From NCBI GenBank assembly GCA_943333505.2, contig CALQTN020000011.1:18205-82204 (forward strand): a stretch of DNA of 64,000 bases. The letters are read 5' to 3'. The stretch comes from Asaia bogorensis (GTDB lineage Bacteria; Pseudomonadota; Alphaproteobacteria; Acetobacterales; Acetobacteraceae). Numbering within the stretch: position 1 is the stretch's first letter; each line of letters starts with the position of its first letter. A model generated the notes under the pieces. It had not been told where the DNA came from and did no database searches. It worked only from the letters and a program-made list of their open reading frames with translations. Shown piece by piece: positions 34,570 through 44,996 of the stretch. The translations under genes and the position numbers were made by a program.

Positions 34570-36135
34570 CTATTGCTTGAGACCGATCTCCTGCATGCTG
34601 CGCCAGAACGCAATCGGCCACGGCTTGAACGCGACCTTGTCGCGCCAGGCAAAGGTCACCAACGGGCGGTAGGTCGACAGGCCACCGGCAACCCGATCGC
34701 GTTTCAGGCGGGCGATCTTTTTGATCAAATCCGCGCGTTGCCCGACCTCCATGGTGCGTTTCAATTCCTCAACCATCGCGTCGATCTCGGGGTCGGCATA
34801 GAGCGAGGTTGCACCCCAGCCTTTGCCGGGGACGTAGCTGTGCAGATGTCCGGCCCAGGCAGTCCCAGGGTCGCCTGGCAGACCGTGGCCCCACATGTTG
34901 CTGTAAAGCCCGTCAATATGGCCCTGGCGTTCGCGGCGTCCGAAGGTGATCCAGGTGCCGTATTCCATGCCCTGCACCTTGCAGCGAATGCCGACAGCGG
35001 TGGCATAGGCGAAATAGGCCTCGCCGACCTCCTTCTGATAGGGCTCGCGCGGGCTGGTCAGATTGTAGCAGGGCGTGTCAAAGCCGTTGGGGTAGCCCGC
35101 CTCGCGCAGCAATTCACGCGCCCGTTTCGGATCGTACGGGTAAGGCTTCAGGTCGGGATCATAGCCCAGTTCGCCAATGCCGACCTCGACATAGCGCTGC
35201 CCCTGGCCGAACAGCACGCTTTTGATGATCGCATCGACGTTGATCGCATGGGCGAGCGCCTGACGAACCCGGACATCGTAGAATTTGGAGTCAGCGGTGA
35301 CCGAGTCGGTCGAGATATACATGTTATTCGGCGCGACCAGGCTGGTGGTGACCACGCCTGGCAGCTTCTTAAATTCCTCGATCATCGCCGGCGGAACCGC
35401 GTCGATCCAGTCCACCGCGCCGGTCTTGAAGGCGGCCACCCGGGTCAGATCTTCCGGGATCACCTTGATGGTCAGGTTCTTGACCCCCGGGCGGTTCTGG
35501 GCGTTCCAGTAATTATCATACGCCTCGAAGCGGATTTCCTCCTTTACAGCACGTGACACGAAGCGCCACGGCCCGGTGCCAACCGGCGCGCGCTCGAAGG
35601 CTTCGTCACCAACCCGTTCCATGTAGCGCTTGGGCATCGCATACAAGGTCAGATCGCCCGAGATGTATGAGCCATCGCCTTCCTTGAAACGGATGCGGAA
35701 ATGATGTGGATCGATGATTTCGAACGCCTCGACGGCCGCCTGGAGATGGGTCCAGATCGAGATTTTCTTGTCGCTCTGGCGGCGGAAGGAATATTCGAAA
35801 TCCTCTGCCGTCAGCGGATCACCGTTATGGAAGGTTACGTTTTTGCGGAGGTGAATATCCAGATAGGGCTTGCCGCCTTCCTGCTTGACCTCCCAGCTTT
35901 CCGCCAGCCAGTTGACCTGCTTGAGCGAGGGATCGGTCCGGGTCAGCTGTTCGAACATCTGGCCGATATAATACTGGTCCACCCCGGCGGCGGACCTTGT
36001 CGGGTCGAGGACGGTAGCCTCGGCGCCGAAAGCCACGGTAAGGCTTCCCGTGGCAGGTTTGGGGGTCTGAGCATGGGTTGCAAGTGGGAGGGCAAGGATT
36101 GCGACGGTGGCCGCTTGTTGGAGCCATCTGGACAT
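34570..36135 (-). CDS. ABC transporter substrate-binding protein (DppA type, KPN_01854 family-like)
   Basis: A 521-residue periplasmic binding protein with a Sec signal peptide (cleavage near ATHAQ, residue 23). LTVAFGAEATVLDPTRSAAGVDQYYIGQMFEQL and the FHNGDPLTAEDFEYSFRR segment are family 5 (peptide/nickel) hallmarks. First gene of the operon running to 28678; GGAGAAGAG is its ribosome site. The combination with the luciferase-like and CMD genes matches the uncharacterised KPN_01854-type cluster. Ligand unknown. Divergent from a TauD-type dioxygenase. Confidence 0.92.
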   Translation of the reverse strand: MSRWLQQAATVAILALPLATHAQTPKPATGSLTVAFGAEATVLDPTRSAAGVDQYYIGQMFEQLTRTDPSLKQVNWLAESWEVKQEGGKPYLDIHLRKNVTFHNGDPLTAEDFEYSFRRQSDKKISIWTHLQAAVEAFEIIDPHHFRIRFKEGDGSYISGDLTLYAMPKRYMERVGDEAFERAPVGTGPWRFVSRAVKEEIRFEAYDNYWNAQNRPGVKNLTIKVIPEDLTRVAAFKTGAVDWIDAVPPAMIEEFKKLPGVVTTSLVAPNNMYISTDSVTADSKFYDVRVRQALAHAINVDAIIKSVLFGQGQRYVEVGIGELGYDPDLKPYPYDPKRARELLREAGYPNGFDTPCYNLTSPREPYQKEVGEAYFAYATAVGIRCKVQGMEYGTWITFGRRERQGHIDGLYSNMWGHGLPGDPGTAWAGHLHSYVPGKGWGATSLYADPEIDAMVEELKRTMEVGQRADLIKKIARLKRDRVAGGLSTYRPLVTFAWRDKVAFKPWPIAFWRSMQEIGLKQ

Positions 36136-36291
36136 GGTTGTCTCTTCTCCGCACGGTCGTCTTTACGTAGCACGCGACACGTTTAGGCTATGCCACCACT
36201 TCAATGCGGGACCGTCAAGGACATTTTGCAAATATCTAGGTTCGGCCAACAGTACCTCTGTCGAACAGCATCTTACATTGCGAGGCCCATC

Positions 36292-37203
36292 ATGACCCTG
36301 GCCATCAAACCGCTCGCCGATACGTTCGCCGGCGAGGTCTCCGGCCTCGACTGCGCCCACCCACTAACCCCGGACGATGTCGCCGCATTCGAGGCTGGGA
36401 TGGACCGGTTCGCGGTTCTGGTGATCCGCGATCAGCGTCTCAGCGATGCTGAACAGCTCGCCTTCACCCTGCATTTTGGCGAGATCGAAAAATCCGGCCA
36501 CGGCAGTGCCAAGGGGCCGATCCATTTCCGCACCGTGCAACAGGCGCGCGATCTTGGCGCCGGGATCGGGGATTTCTCCAATGTCGACGGCAAAGGCGCG
36601 CCGCTGGCCGCGGATAGCCGGGCCTATCTGTTCAAGCTTGCCGACCGGCTATGGCATTCCGACAGTTCGTTCCGTGCGACGCCGGCGAAATACTCGCTGC
36701 TGTCCGGGCGCGCCATCCCGTCCTGGGGTGGCAACACCGAATTCGCCGACATGCGTGCGGCCTATGACGCGCTCGACGACCGCACCCGCGCGATGGCCGA
36801 AGATCTGGTGTGTGGCCATTCGCAAATGTATTCGCGGGAAAAAATCGGCTTCTCCGAAATGAGTGAGGCCGAACGCCTCGCCTTCACCCCGGTGCGCCAG
36901 CGCCTGGTCCGCACCCATCCAGTGACCGGCCGCAAGTCGCTGTTCCTGTCATCGCATGCCGGTACGATTGAGGGCTGGTCGCTGCCCGAGGCGCGGATGT
37001 TCCTGCACGAACTGACCGAGTTCGCGACCGGACCACGTTTCGTTTATGCGCATCGATGGCGGCTCAACGACCTTGTTATCTGGGATAATCGCGCGACCAT
37101 GCATCGCGGCCGGCGCTTCGATCCGGCCGAGGCCCGCGATGTCCGCCAGACCCGATTGGCGGGAAGCGCGCCGACAATCGAACAGGCGATCATCACGCCC
37201 TAG
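36292..37203 (+). CDS. TauD/TfdA family Fe(II)/2-oxoglutarate dioxygenase
   Basis: A 303-residue dioxygenase. The iron triad is His122 and Asp124 (WHSDSS) with His271 (NRATMHRG), and a distal arginine for 2-oxoglutarate sits in RQTRLAG (285-288). The N-terminus (IKPLADTFAGEVSGLD) is like the 2,4-D/taurine dioxygenase group. It is divergent from the ABC operon across 156 bases and its 3' end overlaps the convergent acyl-CoA dehydrogenase gene by four bases. Position suggests it oxidises the same compound or a break-down product. Confidence 0.92.
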   Translation: MTLAIKPLADTFAGEVSGLDCAHPLTPDDVAAFEAGMDRFAVLVIRDQRLSDAEQLAFTLHFGEIEKSGHGSAKGPIHFRTVQQARDLGAGIGDFSNVDGKGAPLAADSRAYLFKLADRLWHSDSSFRATPAKYSLLSGRAIPSWGGNTEFADMRAAYDALDDRTRAMAEDLVCGHSQMYSREKIGFSEMSEAERLAFTPVRQRLVRTHPVTGRKSLFLSSHAGTIEGWSLPEARMFLHELTEFATGPRFVYAHRWRLNDLVIWDNRATMHRGRRFDPAEARDVRQTRLAGSAPTIEQAIITP

Positions 37204-38315
37204 GCAAGCAGCAGATCGGCAAGCTTGCGGCGATGATGGGCGGCGTCACCATGGGTATATTGCAGCCACATCGCGCGGCGCAGGAATAGCTGCGCATCGC
37301 ACTCCCAGGTAAACCCGAAGCCGCCGTGGAATTGCACCGCACGATCGCCCGCATAGGCGAAAACCTCGGTCGCCTCGGCCTTGGCCATACGCAGTGCGAT
37401 TTCTGGCGCCTCGTTGCCCGCGCATAAGGTCGCGGCATGGTAGAGATGCGACCGGCTGCGTTCCAATCCAACGAGAATGTCGGCGCAGGCATGCTTCAGC
37501 GATTGGTAACTGCCGATCTTGCGGCCGAAGGTGGTGCGGGTATTGAGGTAGTCGACAGTCACATCGAGTACCCCGGCAATGCCGCCCGTCGCTTCCGCGC
37601 TGGCCAGCAATAGTGCCGCATCGCGGATCGCGCGCAAGGTTGCGCGGGCAGCCTGCCGGGTGATCAGCCGATCAGCGGCAATGGCAATCCCAGTAAGGTC
37701 GATACGCGCGCTCCGATGGGTTTCGTCAATGATGGTTTCGGGCAGCAAACATCCGATCGGCAATTCGGTGGCATCGAGGATCGCCAGTGCCGGGGCGCCG
37801 TCGACACGGATTGAGACCACGAAAATATCGGCAACCGCTGCGTCCAGCACCAGGGTTTTGATGCCATCAAGCCGCAGCGCATTGCCATTGGTGGCTATCG
37901 CAGTGAGGTCCCAGTCCCCGCCAGCTTCAAACACGGCAGTGGTTGCAATGGCCCCTTGGGCGATACGCGGCAAAATCGCCGCCTGCTGGGCCGCGTTGCC
38001 GCCGGCGAGGATCGCCTGAACGGCGATCTGGGTGCTGACAAACGGGGTTGCGAGCAAATGCCGACCCATTGGTTCGGTGATGGTGGCAACCTCGGCGAGC
38101 GTCAGCCCGCTGCCGCCATGTTGTTCCGGGATCGCGATGCCGGACCAGCCGAGGGCGACCATCTCGTCCCAAACCGCCCGATCGAACCCGGTGTCACTGC
38201 CAAGCAAATGACGCACCGCGCGGATCGGTGATTTCTCACGACAGAAGGCTGTGGCAGTTTCGAGCAGCATGGCCTGCTCGTCGGTAAACGCGATGCGTTG
38301 GGACAGGTTTGCCAT
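37200..38315 (-). CDS. Acyl-CoA dehydrogenase, small-type
   Basis: A 371-residue acyl-CoA dehydrogenase-family protein (FDEQAMLLETATAFCREKSPI..., AIPEQHGGSGLTLAEVA). It keeps the C-terminal QFHGGFGFTWECDAQLFLRRA block, but the central flavin/substrate blocks are divergent. Such short members often form a heterodimer with a longer partner. It lies 5 bases downstream of a second acyl-CoA dehydrogenase gene, which favours a two-subunit enzyme. Confidence 0.88.
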   Translation of the reverse strand: MANLSQRIAFTDEQAMLLETATAFCREKSPIRAVRHLLGSDTGFDRAVWDEMVALGWSGIAIPEQHGGSGLTLAEVATITEPMGRHLLATPFVSTQIAVQAILAGGNAAQQAAILPRIAQGAIATTAVFEAGGDWDLTAIATNGNALRLDGIKTLVLDAAVADIFVVSIRVDGAPALAILDATELPIGCLLPETIIDETHRSARIDLTGIAIAADRLITRQAARATLRAIRDAALLLASAEATGGIAGVLDVTVDYLNTRTTFGRKIGSYQSLKHACADILVGLERSRSHLYHAATLCAGNEAPEIALRMAKAEATEVFAYAGDRAVQFHGGFGFTWECDAQLFLRRAMWLQYTHGDAAHHRRKLADLLLA

Positions 38316-38320
38316 GGCGT

Positions 38321-39511
38321 TTAATCCTTGGGCAGGCCGAGCACGCGCTCGGCGACGATGTTGGCCTGGATCTGGCTGGTGCCGCCACCGATGGTGCTGG
38401 AGAAGGAATTGAGATAGGCGCGCTGCCACTTGCCGCCCTCAAAAGCGTTGGCGTCCCCAACCCAGCGCGCGGCATTCGCGCCTTGCAGTCCGATGGCAAA
38501 CTGGGTCAGGCGATGGCGATGTTCGCTGGTACGGAGCTTTTGCGACAAGGGAATGGCGTGCGGCCGTTCATGGCACAAGGCCGGAATGGCACCCCGCGCG
38601 GCGCAGAGCCGATCACCCTGATCTTCGATCAGAAAACGGACCAGTTGGTCACGCATCAACGGGTCCTCGATCGCTGGCCGGCCATCGCGCCTGGTTGTGC
38701 GGGCAAGCTCGACCACATCGACGACCCCGGGGGCGAGCCGTGCCGTACCGCCCGCCTGACCACCGCTGGCGCCACGCTCGAAAGTGAGCGTCATCATCGC
38801 GATCTTCCAGCCCTCGCCTTCCCGCCCCATCAGGCAGTCTGCCGGAATGCGCGCGTCGCGGAAGAAGGTCTGGGTGAAGCCGTATTCACCGGTAAGCTTG
38901 CGGATCGGTTGGGTTTCAATGCCTGGGGTCTGCATCGGGGCCAGGAAGAACGACAGCCCGCCATAGCGCAGCTCGGCCGGATTGGTCCGGGCAAGCAGGA
39001 TCATATATTTCGCGTAACTGCCAAGGCTGGTCCAGATTTTCGCGCCATTGAGGACATAATGATCGCCATCACGGGTCGCGCGGGTTTGGCTGGCGGCGAG
39101 ATCCGAGCCCTGATCGGGTTCGGAAAACCCCTGGCACCAGATGTCGTCGGCGTTGAGAATCCCCTTGATGTAGCGCTGCTTTTCCGCCTCGCTGCCAATC
39201 GCGAGGATCAACGGCCCAGCCCAGTTGAGCCCGATTGTGTTGGGCACGAACGGGACTTTCTGGCGCACCATCTCGGCATTGACGATGTCCTGATAGATTT
39301 GCGCACGACCTCGGCCGCCATAGGCGACCGGCCATGCCATGCCGAGATAGCCGGCCTCGTAGATCTTCGCCTGCCAGGCGCGGAGATAGGCGAACTGGGC
39401 GTCGGTGCCGATTTCCATGAAGGATTCCGGCAACAGGAAATCTGGTTCCGGCGGGCGATTGTCGCGAAACCAGACGGCCACTTCGGTACGGAAATCATCC
39501 AGATCGCTCAT
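38321..39511 (-). CDS. Acyl-CoA dehydrogenase, large partner
   Basis: A 396-residue acyl-CoA dehydrogenase. CQGFSEPDQGSDLAASQTRA is the flavin/substrate block and INSFSSTIGGGTSQIQANIVAERVLGLP-like sequence closes the protein (YLNSFSSTIGGGTSQIQ). The N-terminal FRDNRPPEPDFLLPESF segment is common in the steroid/terpenoid-type alpha2beta2 dehydrogenases. It heads a two-gene operon with the 371-residue partner. Substrate unknown; a branched or ring-derived acyl-CoA is plausible. Confidence 0.9.
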   Translation of the reverse strand: MSDLDDFRTEVAVWFRDNRPPEPDFLLPESFMEIGTDAQFAYLRAWQAKIYEAGYLGMAWPVAYGGRGRAQIYQDIVNAEMVRQKVPFVPNTIGLNWAGPLILAIGSEAEKQRYIKGILNADDIWCQGFSEPDQGSDLAASQTRATRDGDHYVLNGAKIWTSLGSYAKYMILLARTNPAELRYGGLSFFLAPMQTPGIETQPIRKLTGEYGFTQTFFRDARIPADCLMGREGEGWKIAMMTLTFERGASGGQAGGTARLAPGVVDVVELARTTRRDGRPAIEDPLMRDQLVRFLIEDQGDRLCAARGAIPALCHERPHAIPLSQKLRTSEHRHRLTQFAIGLQGANAARWVGDANAFEGGKWQRAYLNSFSSTIGGGTSQIQANIVAERVLGLPKD

Positions 39512-39768
39512 GATGGCGTTCCCTTTTTATTCAATCCGTTACGAGCTTTGTTGCGGAAACCCGGCGTCGCGTCAAATAGCGGAGGGACAAGCGAGGGTGC
39601 AAAGCCGCAATTTTAGATTTTTCTGCTTGGCGTACGGGGCATTTCGCAGGACATGCAGCCCAACATCCACGACGATTATCCCGCAGGCACGGACGGTTTC
39701 GTACGCGACGAAGCGGTGACGCTCAACCGGCTTTTAGACCGGTTGCGCACCGCCTCGGGATCGATCAG

Positions 39769-41193
39769 CTAAAGACCCAACGCCATGTCCAGCGGCGGCG
39801 GCACATCGTCCGGGATCGGACAGACATAGGGCTGGCTGGCGATCCGGGCGGCGTGATCGGCCTTCGCCTGGGCAATAAGCGCGGGGTTGCGCAGCGTGTC
39901 GATCGCGGTGGCCGCCATTACCTTGGCGGCATGGATCATCCCTTTATGGGCGATGCCGGACTTGCCTTGCGCGGTCAGCTGCCAGCTATGGCCAGGCGTG
40001 CCGATCGCGTAAGTCGCGCCGCGGATTTGCGCCGTCGGCACCACCCAGCTCACATCGCCGACGTCGGTCGATCCCACGCCCTCGTTGCTGTTGTAATGCA
40101 AAGGCACGATATCGGTGCAGAGCGGATCAACCAGGTTCGGTTTCATCCCGAAACGCCGATACGCGGCTTCGACATCACCGGGACGCAAGCTCGCCTGGAT
40201 CTGGCGGGCGAATGCCCGATCCGCATCATCCCATTGTGGCGCGCCGAGGCGAAGCAGATTGTCATGCATTGCCTGTTCCAGCGGGGTGTTGGCCAGCAAA
40301 TTCGACATCCCACTGATCGGCTGCGCTTCCATCCGCGTTTCGGTCATCAGCGCCGCCCCCTCGGCGATCTTGCGCACTCGGGCGGCAAGCGGGTGCAGAT
40401 CGGCGAGTTCACGGGCACGCACAATATAGCGGGTCTTGGCGCGGGCCTGGACAACGTTGGGGGCAACCCCACCGCCGTCGAGCAGCGCGTAGTGAATGCG
40501 CGCGTCGGACGGCATATGTTCGCGCAGGTAATTCACCCCGACATTCATCAGTTCCACTGCATCGAGCGCGGAACGGCCGAGATGCGGGGCAGCAGCGGCG
40601 TGGCTCGCACGGCCATGGAAGGTGAAATCGATCGTCACCATTGCCAGCGAGTTGGCGTTGTTGACCGCGCAAAACGGCGCCGGATGCCAGGATAGCGCGA
40701 TATCGACGTCCTTGAACGCGCCGTCGCGCACCATGAACAATTTGCCGGCGCCACCTTCCTCCGCCGGGCAGCCATAGTAGCGCACCCGTCCCTTAAGACC
40801 GTTCGCCGTCAGGTAGTCTTTCACCGCCGTCGCTGCCAGCATCGCCGCCGAGCCCAGCAGATTATGCCCGCAGGCATGGCCGGCAGCCTCGCCCGGACGC
40901 GGACTATGTGTCGCAACCCCAGCTTGCTGACTTAACCCCGGCAGGGCATCGAATTCGCCCAGGATCGCAATCACCGGTCCCTCGTCGCCAAATTCGCCGA
41001 TCATCGCAGTCGGGATGCCAGCCACCCCTTCGGTGATCCTGAACCCCTGGTCCTGAAGCATCGCGACATGTTCCGCGGCCGAACGGGTTTCCTGAAAATT
41101 GAGCTCGGGCATTTCCCACACCCGGTCAGCGAGTGCGGTGAATTCAGCGGCGCGCGCATCGACATGGCGCCAGATTTCTTCGGTGTTCTGCAC
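39769..41193 (-). CDS. M20 family amidohydrolase (AbgB-like)
   Basis: A 474-residue dizinc hydrolase. Metal-site blocks are GEAAGHACGHNLLG, EEGGAGKLFMVRDG and the SHAAAAPHLGRSALDAVELMN lid segment. Overall it follows AbgB, the aminobenzoyl-glutamate hydrolase subunit, rather than peptidases of the ArgE type; no AbgA partner is present. It should cleave an amide between an aromatic or acyl acid and an amino acid. Downstream of alaS by 27 bases on the same strand. Nearby 39512-39768 contains no convincing gene. Confidence 0.9.
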   Translation of the reverse strand: MQNTEEIWRHVDARAAEFTALADRVWEMPELNFQETRSAAEHVAMLQDQGFRITEGVAGIPTAMIGEFGDEGPVIAILGEFDALPGLSQQAGVATHSPRPGEAAGHACGHNLLGSAAMLAATAVKDYLTANGLKGRVRYYGCPAEEGGAGKLFMVRDGAFKDVDIALSWHPAPFCAVNNANSLAMVTIDFTFHGRASHAAAAPHLGRSALDAVELMNVGVNYLREHMPSDARIHYALLDGGGVAPNVVQARAKTRYIVRARELADLHPLAARVRKIAEGAALMTETRMEAQPISGMSNLLANTPLEQAMHDNLLRLGAPQWDDADRAFARQIQASLRPGDVEAAYRRFGMKPNLVDPLCTDIVPLHYNSNEGVGSTDVGDVSWVVPTAQIRGATYAIGTPGHSWQLTAQGKSGIAHKGMIHAAKVMAATAIDTLRNPALIAQAKADHAARIASQPYVCPIPDDVPPPLDMALGL

Positions 41194-41220
41194 TGTCTGT
41201 CTCCGGTGGGATCGTCGATA

Positions 41221-43857
41221 TCAGCCGTTCAAGACTTGCCTGATTGCGTCAAGCGCCTGCGCCGCCTTGTCACCATCCGGCCCGCCGGCCTGCGCCATAT
41301 CAGGCCTTCCGCCGCCGCCTTTGCCACCCACGGCGCCGGCCGCCGCGCGCACCAGATCAACCGCGCTGTGCTTGCCAACAAGATCTGCGGACACCGCCAC
41401 CACAATGCTGGCCTTGCCCTCGGCGCTGCTGACGAGCGCTGCAATCCCGCTGCCCAGGCTGGTAAGGATCGCCTCAGCAAGTCCTTTCAGTTCACGCGGC
41501 GCCACATCACCCAGATCGCGCGCGGCAAGCTTAACCCCGCCGATATCCTCGATGTCAGCCGCTGCCCCGCCGGTTGCCAGCTTCTTCTGCAGATCAGAAA
41601 CCTGCCGTTCCAGCTTGCGACGATCTTCCATCAGCGCCGCAATCCGGTCGGGCAATTCGGCCGAGCTCGCCCGCAGCGCCCCCGCCGCCTCGCTCAGCCG
41701 GCGGTCGGTTTCGTTGACCAGTGCCAGCGCCGCCTCGGCACAAACCGCTTCGATCCGTCGGACCCCGGCGCTGACACCGGCTTCGGCAACAATACGCAGC
41801 AACCCAATATCGCCGGTACGCCGGACATGGGTGCCGCCACATAGTTCAATCGACCAGGCAGGCCGGCCTTCCTCGCCGACACCCATGCTGACCACCCGGA
41901 CCTCATCGCCGTATTTTTCACCGAAAAGCGCCATCGCCCCTTCGGCCACCGCGGCATCCGGCGTCATCAACCGCGTCTGCACCTCGGTGTTCTCACGAAT
42001 GCGCGCATTGACCTCATGTTCGACCCAGGCAAGATCGTCCTTGCCGATCGGGGTTGGCTGCGACACGTCAAAGCGCAGACGATCCGGGCCGTTGAGGCTG
42101 CCCTTCTGCTGGACATGGGTGCCCAAGCGCCGCCGCAGCGCCTCGTGCAGCAGATGCGTCGCCGAATGATGCGCGCGGATCGCGGTTCGGCGCACCGGAT
42201 CGACCGTCGCCACCGCTGGTTTGCCCAACTCCACCGCGCCGTCTGTTACCAGCCCGAGATGGACAAACAATTCGCCCAACTTCTTCTGCGTGTCGGTCAC
42301 CTGGATACGGAAGCCCGGGCCACTAATCACCCCGTGATCGCCCAACTGCCCGCCAGACTCGGCATAAAACGGGGTCTGATTGAGCAGCAGCGCAACTTCG
42401 CTTCCCGCCTCCGCCCGCGCCACCGGATGGCCGCCAACCACCAGCGCGGTCACTTCGCCCTCGGCGCTCTCGGTGCTGTAGCCGAGGAATTCGGATGCGC
42501 CAAGCTTTTCGCGGATCTCGAACCACACCGTCTCGGTCGCAGCTTCGCCGCTGCCCGCCCACGCCGCCCGCGCGCGCCGGCGCTGATCATCCATCGCGGC
42601 ATTAAAGCCATCGGTGTCGACCGTGCGGCCCTGTTCGCGTAGCGCGTCCTGGATCAGATCGAGCGGAAACCCGAATGTATCGTAGAGTTTGAACGCCACC
42701 GCGCCAGGCAGCGCCGCGCCCTCGGCCAACCGCCCGGTTTCGTCCGACAGCAGCCCCAGTCCACGATCAAGCATAGTCTTGAAGCGGGTTTCCTCCAGCT
42801 TCAGCGTATCGGTTACCAGCGTTTCGGCCCGCGCGATCTCGGGATAGGCCGCGCCCATCTGGCGGATCAGTGCCGGCACCAGCCGATACATCGCCGGGTC
42901 CCTGGCACCCATCATATGGATATGCCGCATCGCCCGCCGCATGATCCGGCGCAGGACATAGCCGCGCCCTTCGTTGGAGGGCAGCACGCCATCGGCCATC
43001 AGGAAGGTGCTGGCGCGCAAATGATCGGCGACCACCCGGTGGCTGGTCTTGTGGAACCCGTCCGGGTCCTGCCCGGTCACCTCGGCACTGGCCAAAATCA
43101 GCGCACGGAACGTGTCGGTGTCATAGTTATCGTGCTTGCCCTGCAGGACTGCGGCAATCCGTTCCAGCCCCATCCCGGTATCGATAGACGGGCGCGGCAA
43201 TGCGGTGCGCACCCCCGGCGGCCCTTCTTCGAACTGCATAAACACCAGGTTCCAGATCTCGATGAACCTGTCACCATCCTCATCCGGGCTACCGGGCGGA
43301 CCGCCGGCGATATGGTCGCCATGGTCGTAGAAAATCTCCGAGCACGGCCCGCACGGCCCGGTGTCGCCCATCCGCCAGAAATTATCGCTGGTCGGAATGC
43401 GGATGATCCGATCATCACCAATCCCGGCGATCTTGCGCCACAAGCCCGCGGCTTCCTCATCCTCGGAATAAACCGTGACCAGCAATTTGTCCTTCGCCAG
43501 CCCGAAATCGCGGGTCAGCAAATGCCACGCATGGTGGATGGCCTGATCCTTGAAATAATCGCCGAACGAAAAATTCCCCAGCATCTCGAAGAACGTATGG
43601 TGCCGGGCGGTGTAGCCGACATTGTCGAGGTCGTTATGCTTGCCCCCTGCCCGCACCGATTTCTGTGCCGTCGTCGCCCTTGTGTAAGGACGCTTCTCCT
43701 GGCCGGTGAACACATTCTTGAACTGCACCATGCCCGAATTGGCGAACATCAGGGTTGGGTCATTGCGTGGCACAAGCGGTGAGCTATCCACCACAGTGTG
43801 GCCATTATCGGCGAAGTATTTCAGGAACGTCGCGCGGATATCGTTGCTGCTGGTCAT
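41221..43857 (-). CDS. alaS: Alanyl-tRNA synthetase
   Basis: Charges tRNA-Ala and edits mischarged serine/glycine; 878 residues, normal size. [20 protein letters not shown] is class II motif 2, [12 protein letters not shown] the motif 3 region, [13 protein letters not shown] and [13 protein letters not shown] hold the editing-site zinc ligands, and the C-Ala domain ends [12 protein letters not shown]. The start [20 protein letters not shown] at 43857 is the conserved N-terminus; an earlier in-frame start would add 59 unrelated residues. Expressed as a single gene or with the M20 gene behind it. Confidence 0.97.
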   Translation of the reverse strand: MTSSNDIRATFLKYFADNGHTVVDSSPLVPRNDPTLMFANSGMVQFKNVFTGQEKRPYTRATTAQKSVRAGGKHNDLDNVGYTARHHTFFEMLGNFSFGDYFKDQAIHHAWHLLTRDFGLAKDKLLVTVYSEDEEAAGLWRKIAGIGDDRIIRIPTSDNFWRMGDTGPCGPCSEIFYDHGDHIAGGPPGSPDEDGDRFIEIWNLVFMQFEEGPPGVRTALPRPSIDTGMGLERIAAVLQGKHDNYDTDTFRALILASAEVTGQDPDGFHKTSHRVVADHLRASTFLMADGVLPSNEGRGYVLRRIMRRAMRHIHMMGARDPAMYRLVPALIRQMGAAYPEIARAETLVTDTLKLEETRFKTMLDRGLGLLSDETGRLAEGAALPGAVAFKLYDTFGFPLDLIQDALREQGRTVDTDGFNAAMDDQRRRARAAWAGSGEAATETVWFEIREKLGASEFLGYSTESAEGEVTALVVGGHPVARAEAGSEVALLLNQTPFYAESGGQLGDHGVISGPGFRIQVTDTQKKLGELFVHLGLVTDGAVELGKPAVATVDPVRRTAIRAHHSATHLLHEALRRRLGTHVQQKGSLNGPDRLRFDVSQPTPIGKDDLAWVEHEVNARIRENTEVQTRLMTPDAAVAEGAMALFGEKYGDEVRVVSMGVGEEGRPAWSIELCGGTHVRRTGDIGLLRIVAEAGVSAGVRRIEAVCAEAALALVNETDRRLSEAAGALRASSAELPDRIAALMEDRRKLERQVSDLQKKLATGGAAADIEDIGGVKLAARDLGDVAPRELKGLAEAILTSLGSGIAALVSSAEGKASIVVAVSADLVGKHSAVDLVRAAAGAVGGKGGGGRPDMAQAGGPDGDKAAQALDAIRQVLNG

Positions 43858-43920
43858 GGCTTGGGCTTGGGCCTTGAATGCGGAAAAGGGTGCAAGACGT
43901 AGCGCAGGGGGGGAACGGAA

Positions 43921-43975
43921 GGAAGGTCTTCTTTTTGACAATAGACAGAAGCCGAGAAACCTCATCCGTTGGTCA
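43921..43975. repeat. Intergenic repeat, copy 4
   Basis: Begins with 17 bases identical to the parE copy (GGAAGGTCTTCTTTTTG), followed by a diverged middle (ACAGAAGCCGAGAAACCTCATCC) and GTTGGTC. It sits in the 268-base divergent gap between alaS and the molybdenum hydroxylase operon. The remainder of that gap holds no gene. Confidence 0.6.
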
Positions 43976-44125
43976 ACCGTGATTGTGCGAACGAAGATCG
44001 CCCCCCCCTCTCGACCCCGTCGCAAAGATAGCATAGCCTTCCGCGTAAGCCTGAAGTTCCCCGGCTCCGCTTGCGGGGTGGGACCGGAACGGGCGGTCGC
44101 GAATACGCCAAATGCGGGAGCGAAT

Positions 44126-44992
44126 ATGTCAGGACTTTCTTATACGGCACCGAGCACAATCAGTGAGGCGGTGAGCCTGCTGGCCAATGCAGGCGGCCTC
44201 GCCAAAGTGCTATCGGGTGGCACTGATCTGCTGGTGCAGATGAAATCCGGCCGGGTGAAGCCCGATCTGATCATCGATACCAAAAAAATCCCCGGAATGA
44301 TCGGGATCCGCGAAGTTGGCGGCGCGTTTGTCATCGGGGCCGCGACATCGGGCGCAGCGCTGGGCGAACATGCCGGCCTGGTCGCCGCCTGGCCGGGCGT
44401 GGTGGAAGCCACCAACCTGATCGGCTCAACCCAGGTGCAAGGCCGCGCCTCGCTTGCAGGCAATCTTTGCAATGCATCACCTGGCGCCGACTCGGTGCCG
44501 GCGATGATTGCCGCTGGCGCGATTGCTGTGATCGCCGGCCCCGCTGGCATGCGCGAAGTGCCGGTCGAAGCAATTGTGACCGCGCCGGGCCGCACCAGCC
44601 TCGCCAAGGGGGAATTCATCACCGAGTTCCGTCTGCCGAAAAAGGCAGCCCGTTCGGGCGATGCATATCTGCGCTTTATTCCGCGCACCGAAATGGACAT
44701 CGCGGTCGTTGGTTGCGGTATTGCCGTGACGCTTGACGCCAATGGCGTATGCACCGCGGCCAAGGTTGCGTTGGGTGCTGTTGCCCCGACCCAGCTGGTG
44801 GTTGCCGGAGCCGCCGCCGCCCTGATCGGCAACAAGCTGACCGACGCCGTGTTGGCCAAGCTCGACGCCGAATGCCAGGCGGTGTGCAAGCCGATCAACG
44901 ACAAGCGCGGCACCATCGAATATCGCACCAAGGTTGCCGGCGTGCTCGCGCGCCGTGTTGCCGCCATCGCCTTTCAGCGCGCGGGAGCCTGA
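44126..44992 (+). CDS. Molybdenum hydroxylase FAD-binding subunit (CoxM-like)
   Basis: A 288-residue FAD subunit of the xanthine dehydrogenase family. [15 protein letters not shown] and [24 protein letters not shown] are the two FAD-binding blocks. The start at 44126 has GGGAG upstream. First gene of a M-S-L operon (FAD, iron-sulfur, molybdopterin subunits) plus a MoaD-like gene. It passes electrons from the iron-sulfur subunit to an acceptor such as NAD+ or quinone. Confidence 0.93.
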   Translation: MSGLSYTAPSTISEAVSLLANAGGLAKVLSGGTDLLVQMKSGRVKPDLIIDTKKIPGMIGIREVGGAFVIGAATSGAALGEHAGLVAAWPGVVEATNLIGSTQVQGRASLAGNLCNASPGADSVPAMIAAGAIAVIAGPAGMREVPVEAIVTAPGRTSLAKGEFITEFRLPKKAARSGDAYLRFIPRTEMDIAVVGCGIAVTLDANGVCTAAKVALGAVAPTQLVVAGAAAALIGNKLTDAVLAKLDAECQAVCKPINDKRGTIEYRTKVAGVLARRVAAIAFQRAGA

Positions 44993-44996
44993 GACC

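Noticed and set aside
34717..34735. TTGATCAAA near the binding protein gene as a possible FixK box
   Set aside because: Lacks the four-base spacer and lies within coding sequence.
38309..39616. 435-codon plus-strand frame opposite the acyl-CoA dehydrogenase
   Set aside because: Antisense to a conserved gene, no domain features.
39653..39772. 39-codon plus-strand frame in the gap between the acyl-CoA dehydrogenase and M20 genes
   Set aside because: The translation is plausible (MQPNIHDDYPAGTDGF...), but the AGG is only two bases before the ATG, and it runs into the convergent gene; not enough support.
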